Below the pieces are notes generated by a model. It was not told where the DNA came from. It made no database searches and was given only the letters and a program-made list of their open reading frames with translations. Below, piece by piece: positions 28,216 through 39,100 of a stretch of DNA of 64,000 nucleotides. Every line of letters begins with the position of its first letter. Position 1 is the first letter of the stretch. This DNA comes from Anthracocystis setariae (lineage: Eukaryota; Basidiomycota; Ustilaginomycetes; Ustilaginales; Ustilaginaceae): assembly GCA_928724745.1 (NCBI GenBank), contig CAKMXJ010000010.1, forward strand, positions 372,001 through 436,000, written 5' to 3'. The position numbers and the translations under genes were made by a program.

Positions 28216-29649
28216 ATGGCTACACAAGCTCAGAAGAAGTTTATCTCGCAGATCGACGCCAATAAGGCCGGCTTGATCGACCGCCTTGCCGAAGCCGTCT
28301 CGATCCCCTCAGTCTCCGGAGATGCTGCTTACCGCAAGCACTGCTTCGAGATGGCCGACTGGATGCTTGCTCAGCTCAAGGCGCTCGGTGCTACTGCTGA
28401 GCTGAAACCTCTTGGTAAGCAGACGCTCGATGGCCAGGAGATCGACCTTCCTCCCGTCGTGCTCGGCGACTACGGAAAGGACCCCAAGAAGAAGACCATC
28501 CTCGTATACGGCCACTTTGACGTTCAGCCCGCGCTCAAGTCGGACGGTTGGGACACCGAACCTTTTACTCTTGTCACAGATGAAAAGACCGGTCGCATGT
28601 ACGGCCGTGGCTCCACCGACGACAAGGGCCCAATCCTTGGCTGGATCAATGTGATCGAAGCTCACAAGCAGGCCGACATTGACTTCCCCGTCAACCTCAA
28701 GTTCTGCTTCGAGGGCATGGAGGAGTCCGGCTCGGTCGGCCTTGACGAGCTCATCGTCGCCGAGAAGGATCAGTTCTTCCAGGGCGTTGATGCCGTCTGC
28801 ATCTCGGACAACTACTGGCTCGGCACGAAGAAGCCATGCCTCACGCATGGCCTTCGAGGAATCGCCTATTTCAAGCTCGCCATCTCAGGTCCCGCTCGCG
28901 ACCTCCACTCGGGTGTGTTTGGTGGATGTGTGCACGAGCCCATGACCGACCTCTTCACCGTCATGTCGAAGCTTGTCGATGCAAAGGGCAACATTCTCAT
29001 TCCCGGCATCAAGGAACTCGTCGCGCCTTTGACTGACGAGGAACGCAAGCGATACGATGTCATGGACTTCTCGCTCAGCGACATTCACGGTGCCACTGGT
29101 AGCGAGACTACCATCAGTGATGACAAGCCCGCCACCCTCATGGGCCGCATGCGTTACCCTTCGCTGTCCCTTCACGGCATCGAAGGCGCTTTCTCGGAAC
29201 CTGGCACCAAGACCGTCATCCCCGCCAAGGTGATCGGCAAGTTCTCGCTCCGTCTCGTGCCCGACATGACTCCTGACAAGGTCAATGAGCTCGTTGTCAA
29301 GTACGTCACCGATGAGTTCAACAAGATCGGCACCAAGAACACGATGCACATCATGAGCGAGCACGGCGGCAAGCCATGGTTGGCCGACCCCAACCACTGG
29401 AACTACGAGGCTGCCATCAAAGCCACCGAAACCGTCTACGGCGTCAAGCCTGACCTTACCCGTGAAGGTGGCTCGATCCCCGTCACCCTCACTTTCGCTG
29501 ATACACTCGAGAAGAATGTGCTGCTTCTTCCGATGGGCCGTGCCGATGACGGCGCTCACTCGATCAACGAGAAGCTCGATATCTCAAACTACATTGAGGG
29601 GACCAAGCTCCTCGGCATTTACTTGCACGAGATTGCTGCCATCGCCTGA
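28216..29649 (+). CDS. Cys-Gly metallodipeptidase, Dug1-like (M20 family)
   Basis: A 477-residue M20 metallopeptidase, the usual length for Dug1/CNDP2. Metal and catalytic motifs are present: YGHFDVQPA (metal His and catalytic Asp), YGRGSTDDKGP (bridging Asp), EGMEESGSVGLDE (catalytic and metal Glu), HSGVFGG in the lid domain, and HS near the C terminus (RADDGAHSINEKLD). It hydrolyses Cys-Gly and other dipeptides in the cytosol as part of glutathione degradation. The frame is open upstream to 28108, but the ATG at 28216 (CGCCATGG context) gives the canonical N terminus MATQAQKKFISQID. Confidence 0.92.
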   Translation: MATQAQKKFISQIDANKAGLIDRLAEAVSIPSVSGDAAYRKHCFEMADWMLAQLKALGATAELKPLGKQTLDGQEIDLPPVVLGDYGKDPKKKTILVYGHFDVQPALKSDGWDTEPFTLVTDEKTGRMYGRGSTDDKGPILGWINVIEAHKQADIDFPVNLKFCFEGMEESGSVGLDELIVAEKDQFFQGVDAVCISDNYWLGTKKPCLTHGLRGIAYFKLAISGPARDLHSGVFGGCVHEPMTDLFTVMSKLVDAKGNILIPGIKELVAPLTDEERKRYDVMDFSLSDIHGATGSETTISDDKPATLMGRMRYPSLSLHGIEGAFSEPGTKTVIPAKVIGKFSLRLVPDMTPDKVNELVVKYVTDEFNKIGTKNTMHIMSEHGGKPWLADPNHWNYEAAIKATETVYGVKPDLTREGGSIPVTLTFADTLEKNVLLLPMGRADDGAHSINEKLDISNYIEGTKLLGIYLHEIAAIA

Positions 29650-30584
29650 TCCATGCTTGTCTCGTTCTCAATCGAGTTGCACCGGAATTATCCAACATCT
29701 GATGGACTGATGTGAAGCTGATGTTCTACAGGAATGCAAAGACCTAGACTTACCATCCCTTGTGAGCTTTGTGTGTAAACGGGCCTTTCCTACAGTCTGT
29801 TGACGGAAAGCACCGTAGACCGCTCTTCGGTGTCGGGTGGTTTCCTTCAAAGAGCTTGATGGACCCAATGATCTGATGAAAGGAGTCGAATCTTGTATTC
29901 ACGTCGTCTTCAAGCTCGATGCAAACCCGCTCACTTGGACCCCGAACGGAGCCTCGGGACTGTCACGGGTTGACATGCAGAACTCGAGCGTCGTGTGAGA
30001 CGCCGCCCTGGACACTCGAATCGAAATTTCGGGAAACGCCAAGTTCACATGTGGCTGGCTGGTTGCAAGCGCAATCGTAACCTGCAGTTTTATCTTTTTT
30101 TCTCTCCGTCGGTTCTGAAATTTCGCACGCCGCTTTCGCGGTCCAATCAGCAAGCCTAGAACTAACCCCACACCGGCAGACTGATAGTGCAGCTCAAGTG
30201 GAGCCTAGGAAGTGTGCATGCAACTCGAGTACAGTGCAGTACCCTGTATCCTCCAATAACAAACGAAGTGATTGGCTCCTAGCCTATTTCTGATCTACCA
30301 TCCGTTTCTGCAACCTTCCGACTATCCTGGGAGAGACAAATAGGAAACCGCGCATCTTAGCGACACCGTTGCTTCCTCTCATCATCATCTCAAAGATTCG
30401 GCTTGTTCCGATCGCAGCATTTCACGCCATCTCGCTGGACCAGCGGTCTCTTCCGCCCTTTCCGGACTGCTTCTCTCTGTCGGTCCACCCACCAGAGCCG
30501 CCACGGACCTCCGCAACATCGACTGTCCACCGTAGAATGCCTTTCTGATCTTAAACACAGCGAGCGGTCGCCGAGTCTTATAAC
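29650..30584. other. intergenic, no gene seen
   Basis: Only overlapping short frames on both strands; no domain or RNA gene recognised. Confidence 0.45.
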
Positions 30585-32786
30585 ATGGCGCCACGCACAT
30601 CCAATAGGTCCATCCCCGTTCCTCGTGACCAAGCACGAGGGTCCACACGAGGCGACGGCCAGCAAGCAGCATGGCGTAGCTCGCTCGATCTCGTCTGGTC
30701 CTATTCACGCTCCCAAGCGTTTTACGGAAACAACATTGCCACTTCTCCGTCCTTTGTCGAGTCACGCTGGGCAGGTCAGTATCCAGAAGAGGGCGACAGC
30801 TTCTACGAAGATGAAGAAGATTCTGGCTCAGAGGAGGAAAGCGAGGACTATTCTCTGACCGAGACGGACGGAGCAAGTACAGCGAGTGAGTCTAGGGTTG
30901 ACTTCGGTGAGGATTGGGAAGGTGAAGCACTGCCGCCGAATGCTGTGCAAGGGAGGCGGCGGCGCAGCAAAGCAAAGGATCGTAGACTGGAGCAGTTGGA
31001 AAGCGCAGACGAGGAGGAGAGAGAGAGAAGTCGAAGTAGAAGTCCCAAGCGCCTGGCAGGTGGTCCGCGTGAACGGGCCTCGAACAGCAAGCTGAACCCG
31101 AACAGAACCGATGCTAACAGAACATCGCGCGTCTCCACCGTATCTGGAGCCGTGTTGCGGGATCCATTCGCAGTAGACGAAGCAGAGCAAGGAGGTAGCA
31201 AGACCACAGAGGTCACCCCTCTCTTGCCCAACAATGGGTTACGGTTAAAGTCGAGCACTTACGGTGCACTCCGGCGATCCTCTGGATCAGAAGCCATCTC
31301 TACACGTTCGATTCACGAAATGGGTACAAGTACGCTCCTCCAATCTTGGTTCAACACTGTCAATGCGCTCGTTGGCGTCGGTATCCTTGCTCTTCCTCTC
31401 GCTTTCTCGTACGCTGGCTGGATCGGCGGCACCGTCCTCTTCCTAGTATGTGGCTTGCTGACAAACTATACAGGCAAAGTTCTCGCCAAGATCATGTCCA
31501 AGGAGCCCTCTTTGCGGACATACGCCGATATTGGAAGTTACGCTTTCGGACCATCCGCACGCATCCTCATCAGTCTTTTCTTCTGCCTCGAGCTCTGGGC
31601 TGTTTCCGTTGCTCTCATCATTCTCTTTGGCGATTCGATGGCAGCCATCTTCCCAAACGTTGCCCCCTCCGCCTTCAAGATGCTCGGTTACTGCTTGGTA
31701 CTGCCCAGTGTCTTCTTACCATTGAAGTTCCTGTCTCCAATCTCGGTCATTGGAATCGTGTCGACCTTCACCCTTGTTGTGGTCGTCATTTCGGATGGAT
31801 TGATCAAGAAAGACGCACCCGGCTCTCTTTTCTCTCCAGCGGAAACGACGCTTGTGCCGCGCTGGAACCACTTGCCGCTCTCTTTCGGGCTGATCATGTC
31901 TGGCTTCTCCTCGCATCCGATCATACCCTCTTTGGTGCGCGACATGAAGGATCCCTCCAAGTTTCCAAGAATGCTCAACCTGGCTTATTTGGCCGCAACC
32001 GTCCTCTACCTGTCCATGGGCATGGTCGGCTACACCATGTTCGGCATGTCCGTTTCGGACGAGATCACCAAGGACCTTGCTCGAACGCCGGGCTATCCTG
32101 TTGTGCTCAACTCGATTGCCATTTGGCTGATCGTCATCAACCCGCTGTCCAAGTTTGCGCTCGCGACAAGGCCGATTCAGACAACGTTCGAGATCCTGCT
32201 CGGAATTGATGAGCAAACGGCACAGAAGCTTGAACTCAGAAGTCGCAGGAGAAGCTCGGCTGCCCGAAGCATTACAAAGAAGCCCAACGCAACAGACTCG
32301 AGCCTCAATTTAACTACAGAAGCAACCAACGCAACGCTTTCGGTTTCACCCAATCAACGCGTATCCTTCGCTTCGTCGAAGCCCAGCGCTCCAGCTCCGA
32401 CAGCGGCTCTAGCCGCAGAGCCGGAGACACTCGGTCCCACCAACGAGGGGGGAGTCAATCCTCTCGCCGGTTCGGCAGTCTCTCTGCGCGCTGCAGAGCT
32501 CACAGCCAAACTTAGCCCGCGAACGCGACGTGCTTGTCAGATCGGGCTGAAGATTGGCATCACTGCACTCATCGCGGTTACCGCAGTGGTACTTCCTGGG
32601 TTTGAGCAGGTGATGGCTTTCCTCGGCGCATTCCTTGCATTCGCGACGTGTGTGTTCGGACCACTGTTGGCGAATCTTAAACTATTTGCACGAGAGATGA
32701 AGACGTGGAGGATTGCTCTGGATGTAGCTATCATGGCTTTGAGTGCGGTGATGGCCATAACCGGCACAGTCTGGGCGTTCTTGTAA
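30585..32786 (+). CDS. vacuolar amino acid transporter, AVT1-like (AAAP family)
   Basis: A 733-residue protein. About 240 hydrophilic N-terminal residues with Asp/Glu- and Arg-rich tracts precede a transporter domain of about 11 membrane segments. The domain opens with TSTLLQSWFNTVNALVGVG and ILALPLAFSYAGW, the hallmark of AVT1/SLC32-type amino acid/auxin permeases, followed by TNYTGKVLAKIM and GFSSHPIIPSLVRDMKDP. A low-complexity loop (about 540-640) separates the last helices. AVT1-type proteins move neutral amino acids across the vacuolar membrane using the proton gradient. The start is the first ATG, in an ACATGG context. Length is similar to AVT1-like proteins of other basidiomycetes, as far as I know. 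Confidence 0.87.
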   Translation: MAPRTSNRSIPVPRDQARGSTRGDGQQAAWRSSLDLVWSYSRSQAFYGNNIATSPSFVESRWAGQYPEEGDSFYEDEEDSGSEEESEDYSLTETDGASTASESRVDFGEDWEGEALPPNAVQGRRRRSKAKDRRLEQLESADEEERERSRSRSPKRLAGGPRERASNSKLNPNRTDANRTSRVSTVSGAVLRDPFAVDEAEQGGSKTTEVTPLLPNNGLRLKSSTYGALRRSSGSEAISTRSIHEMGTSTLLQSWFNTVNALVGVGILALPLAFSYAGWIGGTVLFLVCGLLTNYTGKVLAKIMSKEPSLRTYADIGSYAFGPSARILISLFFCLELWAVSVALIILFGDSMAAIFPNVAPSAFKMLGYCLVLPSVFLPLKFLSPISVIGIVSTFTLVVVVISDGLIKKDAPGSLFSPAETTLVPRWNHLPLSFGLIMSGFSSHPIIPSLVRDMKDPSKFPRMLNLAYLAATVLYLSMGMVGYTMFGMSVSDEITKDLARTPGYPVVLNSIAIWLIVINPLSKFALATRPIQTTFEILLGIDEQTAQKLELRSRRRSSAARSITKKPNATDSSLNLTTEATNATLSVSPNQRVSFASSKPSAPAPTAALAAEPETLGPTNEGGVNPLAGSAVSLRAAELTAKLSPRTRRACQIGLKIGITALIAVTAVVLPGFEQVMAFLGAFLAFATCVFGPLLANLKLFAREMKTWRIALDVAIMALSAVMAITGTVWAFL

Positions 32787-32904
32787 AGCACCTTTTCTCA
32801 ATGTCAAGCATTTTTGTGGTACAAGGTGACGCCGGTTCCCTTTTTGAGACGATCGGCAATCCTGTGACTTGAAATTGAACGATTCTGGTGAGGTATGACA
32901 TGAG

Positions 32905-34956
32905 CTAGAGTTTCGTATGTTCCAAGCCTGCCCAGCGCCTTATCAGTGGTGGACTGAGCATCGGCACACCGACAGCACCAAAATCTCTCATCGCACTGCC
33001 TCCTGCTGTGGTCGCGCTCGAAGGGCCGGCTTCTGCGCTTGCTGTGGTGGCATGCGGCATTCCTCCGATGCCCATACCGGGTGAGAACATAGCATAGCGC
33101 TGCTGTTGCATCAAAATTTGATGGATCTGCATTCTAACCGCATGCAAACCATGTCTCAAGCTCGCCACCTCTTCCTGCACCCTGCCTGCATCGAAACCGG
33201 CCTTCACAGCTGCGATGTGGCCTTCCTCGGTTCGCTTGTCCAGCGTTTGAAGGCCGGTAGAGAGACCAGCGATGGAAGAGGTGAGCGAGGCGATGGCTGC
33301 ATCCAAGTTGCTCCTATCCACATCGCGATCGACATCAGTGGGATGAGCGAGCGAAGCAAATGCGTAGGGAGAACGAGAGAAAACAGAATTGCTCGAGTTG
33401 CTTTGTTCCAAAGTTGATGCGGATCGACGAGGATCGTTCAAGTAGGAAGGTCGTTCTCGTGAGGGCGAGGGGCTCTGTGTTGTGTGACCTGTAAGCGCCG
33501 AGGTGCTTGGCATGGAGCGAGCAAGGGGTGGAGCAAGGTAGCGCGATGAAGTCAGGAGAGCTTCTTCCATCGCCGCGGCAGGACGAGAGCTTGAGCTTGG
33601 CCTGGGCAGTTCGAGAAGAGGGTAAGCCGAATTTCCTCTTCTAGCCCAGATCGCCACGTCCATACTCGGGATGGCATCTGCACTGTGCGCTCTCCCTTGT
33701 CTGGCTGCGAAGCTCTGCTGGCTCAATGACCGCTCCCAGTTCTGCGCATCCAGAGGGAACTCGTCCCATTCTCCATCTACTCCCACTTGCGAACCTCTTC
33801 GTCCAGACTCGAGCCCAGCTGAGCGGATTTCTCCAGCTGAGCGATACCAGCTTCCAAGACTATGTACGCAGTCGTCCATGCGCCTAGCTTGGCCAAGCTG
33901 TCGACTCTCGAGCTCCTCGACGCGCAATCTGAGGGAAGCATTCTCCTCTTTGACCGCGTCCATGTGCCTACTAAAGACACTGAAGAACGCCTTGATTGGT
34001 TCGAATCGACATTCGTCTTGCAGATGTGTCCTCTGGGTGCTCTTTCCAGCCTCATCCGCAGACCTCCTTAATCTCCTTCTCTGTCCCCTCCAATCGCATC
34101 CAAACTGCGCATGTTCACACCCTACCACCGCTTCGCCACACTCCTCGTTAATATGTGTCTCTAATCTGCTCTGGATGGTTTCGAAGCCGCAGAGGTCGCA
34201 GCTGACGGGCTCTGGCGAGCAAGCTTCGCTATGTTGGTCGAGCTCATCTGCGGAGAGCGTGGCATCGCACGTTGGACATGCGACTTTGCGCTTCGGGCAG
34301 GTCAGGCCGTGGGAGGCCCAGTCCTTGCGCATCACTTTGGACGAGCAACCGCAACGCTTGCCTTCGATATGATCTTGGTCGACGTATTCATACGCGCATG
34401 CATTGGAGACATGGTTCCAGAGCAGATGACGTTCGCAAGTATAGGTGCAGCCCTTGGAAGCGTTGGGACAGCGGACTTGGAGAGTGTCGACCATATTCTT
34501 GATAAGAAGAGCCGTTGGTTGGAAGTCAGACAATTCGACGGCGGTCCGACACGTTGGGCAGCGCTTGCTGACGGCTGTCACAAGTGGATCGCCATGCTCT
34601 GCGTCATCTTCAGCAAGAGCGGTTGTGATGCACTGCTTACAGAACGTATGGGAGCATCGTGTAGATTCATAGGGGTCCAAGAACGGCCCCAGACAGATCG
34701 GGCAGTGTAGGAAAGCGCTGATCCTGGCGTCGTCGTCGATGTAGTCAAAGCAGTCGCCTGTAGTGCAGGAAAGTCGTTGGAGACCACTGCTGACGTTACT
34801 GGTGTCGGAACGCTGGCTGACAGAGGATGTCGCACGAGGCCGAATGGGTCGGGATCTGGCTGAGCGAGTACCGGAGGATCGTCGACGCGACATGGATGCG
34901 GTGCTGGGTCTTGGGGCGATACCTGAATTTGGACCCGCTTCGGAAGCGTCGGACAT
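32905..34956 (-). CDS. RING-finger / TRAF-type zinc-finger protein, putative E3 ligase
   Basis: A 682-residue protein from ATG 34956 (MSDASEAGPN). A Ser/Arg-rich N terminus precedes a C3HC4 RING finger (residues 85-136, CPICLGPF to CPTC, with CSHTFCKQC). TRAF-like Cys/His zinc fingers follow: CPNASKGCTYTCERHLLWNH, CPTCDATLSADELDQHSEAC, CDLCGFETIQSRLETHI and CEHAQFGCDW. After them come a short coiled coil (AVKEENASLRLRVEELESR), a disordered Ser-rich region and a second helical stretch (about 590-650). The layout matches TRAF/RNF-type E3 ubiquitin ligases; the substrate is unknown. The frame stays open upstream to 35208, but the extra 84 residues look like translated leader. Confidence 0.82.
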   Translation of the reverse strand: MSDASEAGPNSGIAPRPSTASMSRRRSSGTRSARSRPIRPRATSSVSQRSDTSNVSSGLQRLSCTTGDCFDYIDDDARISAFLHCPICLGPFLDPYESTRCSHTFCKQCITTALAEDDAEHGDPLVTAVSKRCPTCRTAVELSDFQPTALLIKNMVDTLQVRCPNASKGCTYTCERHLLWNHVSNACAYEYVDQDHIEGKRCGCSSKVMRKDWASHGLTCPKRKVACPTCDATLSADELDQHSEACSPEPVSCDLCGFETIQSRLETHINEECGEAVVGCEHAQFGCDWRGQRRRLRRSADEAGKSTQRTHLQDECRFEPIKAFFSVFSRHMDAVKEENASLRLRVEELESRQLGQARRMDDCVHSLGSWYRSAGEIRSAGLESGRRGSQVGVDGEWDEFPLDAQNWERSLSQQSFAARQGRAHSADAIPSMDVAIWARRGNSAYPLLELPRPSSSSRPAAAMEEALLTSSRYLAPPLARSMPSTSALTGHTTQSPSPSRERPSYLNDPRRSASTLEQSNSSNSVFSRSPYAFASLAHPTDVDRDVDRSNLDAAIASLTSSIAGLSTGLQTLDKRTEEGHIAAVKAGFDAGRVQEEVASLRHGLHAVRMQIHQILMQQQRYAMFSPGMGIGGMPHATTASAEAGPSSATTAGGSAMRDFGAVGVPMLSPPLIRRWAGLEHTKL

Positions 34957-35297
34957 CTTGACGGAAGCCAGCCAAATCTCAGAGTAAGGTATCGAGGGAG
35001 GAGGTGAAGCACGAATTGCTTGGTTCAGTGGATAGTTGCAACAAGTGGATGAAATGCAGAAGGCAAACATTACGGCCACCCACGGCTCCATCGGGCTGCA
35101 CGCTTCCGGGATCCAACTGCAGATTTGCGGGGGATCCGTCAATTGGACCCTGGCTTTGTGTGAAAGGCGAAACGTCGATTTAATATCAACCCGGTTGTAC
35201 GTAACCATACCCTAACAAGGATTCGAATTAGTTTAGTCGCCTCCACAATTTGCCAACTGCACGCTGACGTTGGAAAGCGCTTCAGTGTGGAATCTGG

Positions 35298-35333
<36 letters not shown>

Positions 35334-36129
35334 CCCGTAAGCTTGCACTGCCTGCATGGCAGAGGCATTCGCACATTTCCGACCACACTCTTGATTTCCC
35401 AAACGACGGTGCATTGGTGCATGTGTCAAAGCACTGCCAAGCTCGGTGATATGACGAAATGGTATCATGGAGCAATTTCTGCCCTGTGGAAAAAAAAAAC
35501 CCCATCGGCCTCTTCTTTCCTCCAATTCGCACAGTGTAAGCATGGCTTTCGTCTTCACTAGACCAGTTCTCGTTGATCATAGCTCAGGTTGAGTGGCTGC
35601 GATTGAGCCGACATGGCTTGACCAGCTCGCCATCTTTTTGCACGGTGGATCGCTAAGTAGGGGTGATGGACGGCAAGGCCGACTTCTGCGGTGACATGTC
35701 TCCAAGTGTCCGTGCATGTGATCTCCGGGGAATGTGGTTGGCGTTGCTTCGCATATCGATTGATGAGTGTTCCATCCTCTGCATTTGCAATCTCAGAGCG
35801 ATCGCTTCGCTCGACAAATGTTCCCTTGCACCGAATTCACCAACCATTTCTCAGGCGCTTCCTTCTTGCCATTTTCAGCAAAGTTGCAGGCTCATATCTG
35901 CCTGCATTCCAGCTTCGAAATCGTCGTGGCCTTGCGCTCTGAAACACTTGGCTTATCGTCGTGCACCCCCTTCCCTTTTCTCCTTGCCATTCGGTGCTTG
36001 AGCTTGCGCCTCAAACCGCTTCCCAATCTCTTTCCTCTCGCTGCATAAATAACGGCATCCAAAGCGAGCCTTCCCCACATTCCATCATCTTCTACTGCAC
36101 TGTCCGGGCTCCTCCGAGCTGAAGCCATC
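34957..36129. other. intergenic with a 32-base A tract
   Basis: Divergent promoter region between the RING protein and the tricalbin gene. It contains an uninterrupted run of 32 A at 35298-35329 and an A-rich TATA-like CATAAATAA near 36043, about 85 bp upstream of the tricalbin ATG. No gene recognised. Confidence 0.5.
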
Positions 36130-39100
36130 ATGTCTCACCATCATACAGGTGAAGGTTGGTCGGACCGTAACAAGGTCCCCACCGTGCAAGACTATCGACA
36201 GCAACAGGAAGAACTTCGCGCTGTCACTGCTCATGGCAATGCTTCTCGCCTTGCCAGCACCGAGGCCGATGAGGCCCCTCCTGCCGTCTCTGGCTCGCTC
36301 GATGGTCTGAGGGAGCACAAAAGCACTTCTTCCACTGCTGAGCCCACGAGCGGTGCCGGCCGGTCTAACCTGGACGGCGCTCCCTCGGTCCCCAAGAAAG
36401 CTGATCAAGTCGACGATAAGCCCGGAGGAGGTCAGGAAGAAAAGGAGCGCATCAAGAAGGCTTATGCTCCTAAAGGCAAAGCCAACGAGTTCGAAGAACA
36501 GGGTGAGCGTATTGTCACTGACCCTACCACCGGCGGTGACGTCCAGATCCGCGATGATTCCGAGAATGCCAAGATCAATCCCGATAAGCTTGACTCCCGC
36601 TATGGTCCTGGGTTCTCTTCGCACATTCCTAAAGACCCTTCCAAGCACCATCCGCTGCACACCTCGCCCAGCCCGGCCGAGCCTTCCAACGTTCTGCTTC
36701 ACAGGTTCCCTGAACCGGTCGATTCCGGCGCCATGAAGCGAATGCAAGCAGCCTTCAATCAGCTTGCGTTCGGGCTTGGCGGTGCACTTGCGGTGATCTG
36801 GTTTTTCTGCGCTTTCGGCAATGGATGGTGGAAATTCTTCGTTCGCACCACTGTTCTCATCGCTGTAGGTTTCTGCGGCTGGACCGGTCTGCACTTGCAG
36901 TTGCGCAAGATCGAAAAGGAGCACGAAGCCATTCGCGCAGAGATGCACAAGCAGCGCGGTCAGAAACTGTCGCCTCCCATGCCTGAGAGTGTGGAGTGGC
37001 TCAATGCTGCTATTGCCTGTGTCTGGAAGCAGATCAATCCAGACATGTTCATCCCAATGGCGGATATGGTCGAAGACATCATGCAGCAGTCTCTGCCAGG
37101 TTTCGTAGATGCGGTCAAGATCGACGACATTGGTATTGGCGATAATCCGTTCCGCCTTGTCGCCATGCGAGGGTTGGCGGATATGATGAGCGACAAGGAA
37201 TACCCTCGCGAAGGATGGATTACCCAAGGAAAGCAAGTGCCTGATGACAGCCCGGACAAGAAGCACAACGAGAAGAAAAGCGACACCCAGAAGGCGCTCG
37301 AGGCCGCTGAGGATGCTGATGGAGATGGCATTCCGGACGAGGACGAGTCGGGTGACTTCCTCAACTACGAGATCTCCTTCTCTTATTCTGCCCGACCTGG
37401 CCAGTCACACAAGGATAGGGCGAAAAACATCCATCTCATGATTCAGTTCTTCATCGGCGCTTATGATCTCTTCCAGATCCCTCTCCCCATTTGGATTCAA
37501 ATCGAGCACATCTCCGGAACCATTCGTCTGCGCTGCCAGATGGTACAGCAGCCACCTTACATTCGTAACTTGACGTTCAGTCTCATGGGTGTACCCAAGG
37601 TCGAAATCTCGGCGATTCCAATGGTCAAGGCTCTGCCCAATGTTCTCGATCTCCCACTCATCTCTGGCTTCGTCCAGTCCTCGATTGCTGCCGCTGCGAA
37701 CATGTACGTCGCCCCAAAGAGTATGACCCTGAACATGGCACAGATGCTCTCCGGTGATGGAATCAAGAAGGACACTGACGCTGTTGGTGTCCTCGTCGTC
37801 GAAATCGAGTATGGTGAAGGTCTATCCGCTCAAGACGCCAATGGAAAAAGCGACCCCTACGTCGTTCTCTCTTTTGCAAAGTTCGGTCGCCCGCTCTACT
37901 CTTCTCGCATCATCTTTGAGGATCTCAACCCCGTCTGGCAGGAGACTGCCTTCCTTCTCGTTACCAAGGACGATATCCGCGCAAATGAGTCCCTTTCGAT
38001 TCAGCTGTGGGATTCTGATGCTCGTACCGCTGACGACATCGTCGGTCGCGTCAACAAGCCGCTTCGGGAGCTTGTGCAGGACGCCAACCATCCTCAGGAT
38101 AGGAAGGACAAGTTGATGGGCTTCGAAGACGCCGATGACATGCCCGGAATCCTTAAGTGGAAGGTTGCTTTCTATGAGAAGGCCGACTTCAACAAGGCTC
38201 TCGTGCCTAAGAAGAAGGAGGGCGAGATGACCAAGGTGGAGAAAGAGACCCAACGAGAAGCTTCAGCGATTGATTCGGAGGCTGAGAAGATTGCTCTTCA
38301 CTGTCCGCCCGATCCGAAGTATCCCTCTGGTATCCTCAGCATCATCGTCCACCACGTCTCTGGTCTCGAAAATCGAGAAGTAGAGAAAGGTGTAATGGGT
38401 AAAGAGCGCGAGGGTACTTATGGTCAGGATGTCGATGCTGAGGCTGGTGAGGGCAAAGCTCTACCTTCAGGCTATGTCGAGTTCATCGTCAACGACGACA
38501 TCATCTACAAAACCCGCGTCAAACAGTACACCAACATGCCCTTCTTCGAAGCGGGAACCGAGACCTTCATCCGCGATTGGACGCGTACGGAAGTGCGCCT
38601 CGCTGTGCGAGATGCTCGTCTGCGAGAGCACGACCCGATCATGGGAATCGTAGCCATCGACCTCAACGAATTGTTTACCGAGTCGTCGCAGGTGTCGCAG
38701 TCGTTTTCCCTTCAGGATGGCGTCGGATTTGGCAAAGTCCATGCCAGTCTGGTGTTCCGTAGCATCAAAGCCCAGCTGCCCAAGGCGCTCCTCGGATGGG
38801 ACACTGCTACTGTCGAGCTGCTCTCCGAAATCACGATCGAGGGCGATGAGAAGCTCAAATCGAAGATAGTCAAGGTTTCGACCGGTGATGACACTCAGAA
38901 GATCTATCCTGGTCAGCCTATTGAGGGCGACACGGAGACCTTGGTTCGGCTTCCCGTGTATGATCGATATTCTTCGCTGCTTACTTTCGATCTTGGTGGC
39001 GCTGGTCTCTCTATTGGCCCTCTTGGAGGAAAGCCGGACGCTGTAGCGGTGGCTGCACTGTGTGACATTCCTGATGGTGAAGCCGTCGACCTCGAGCTCG

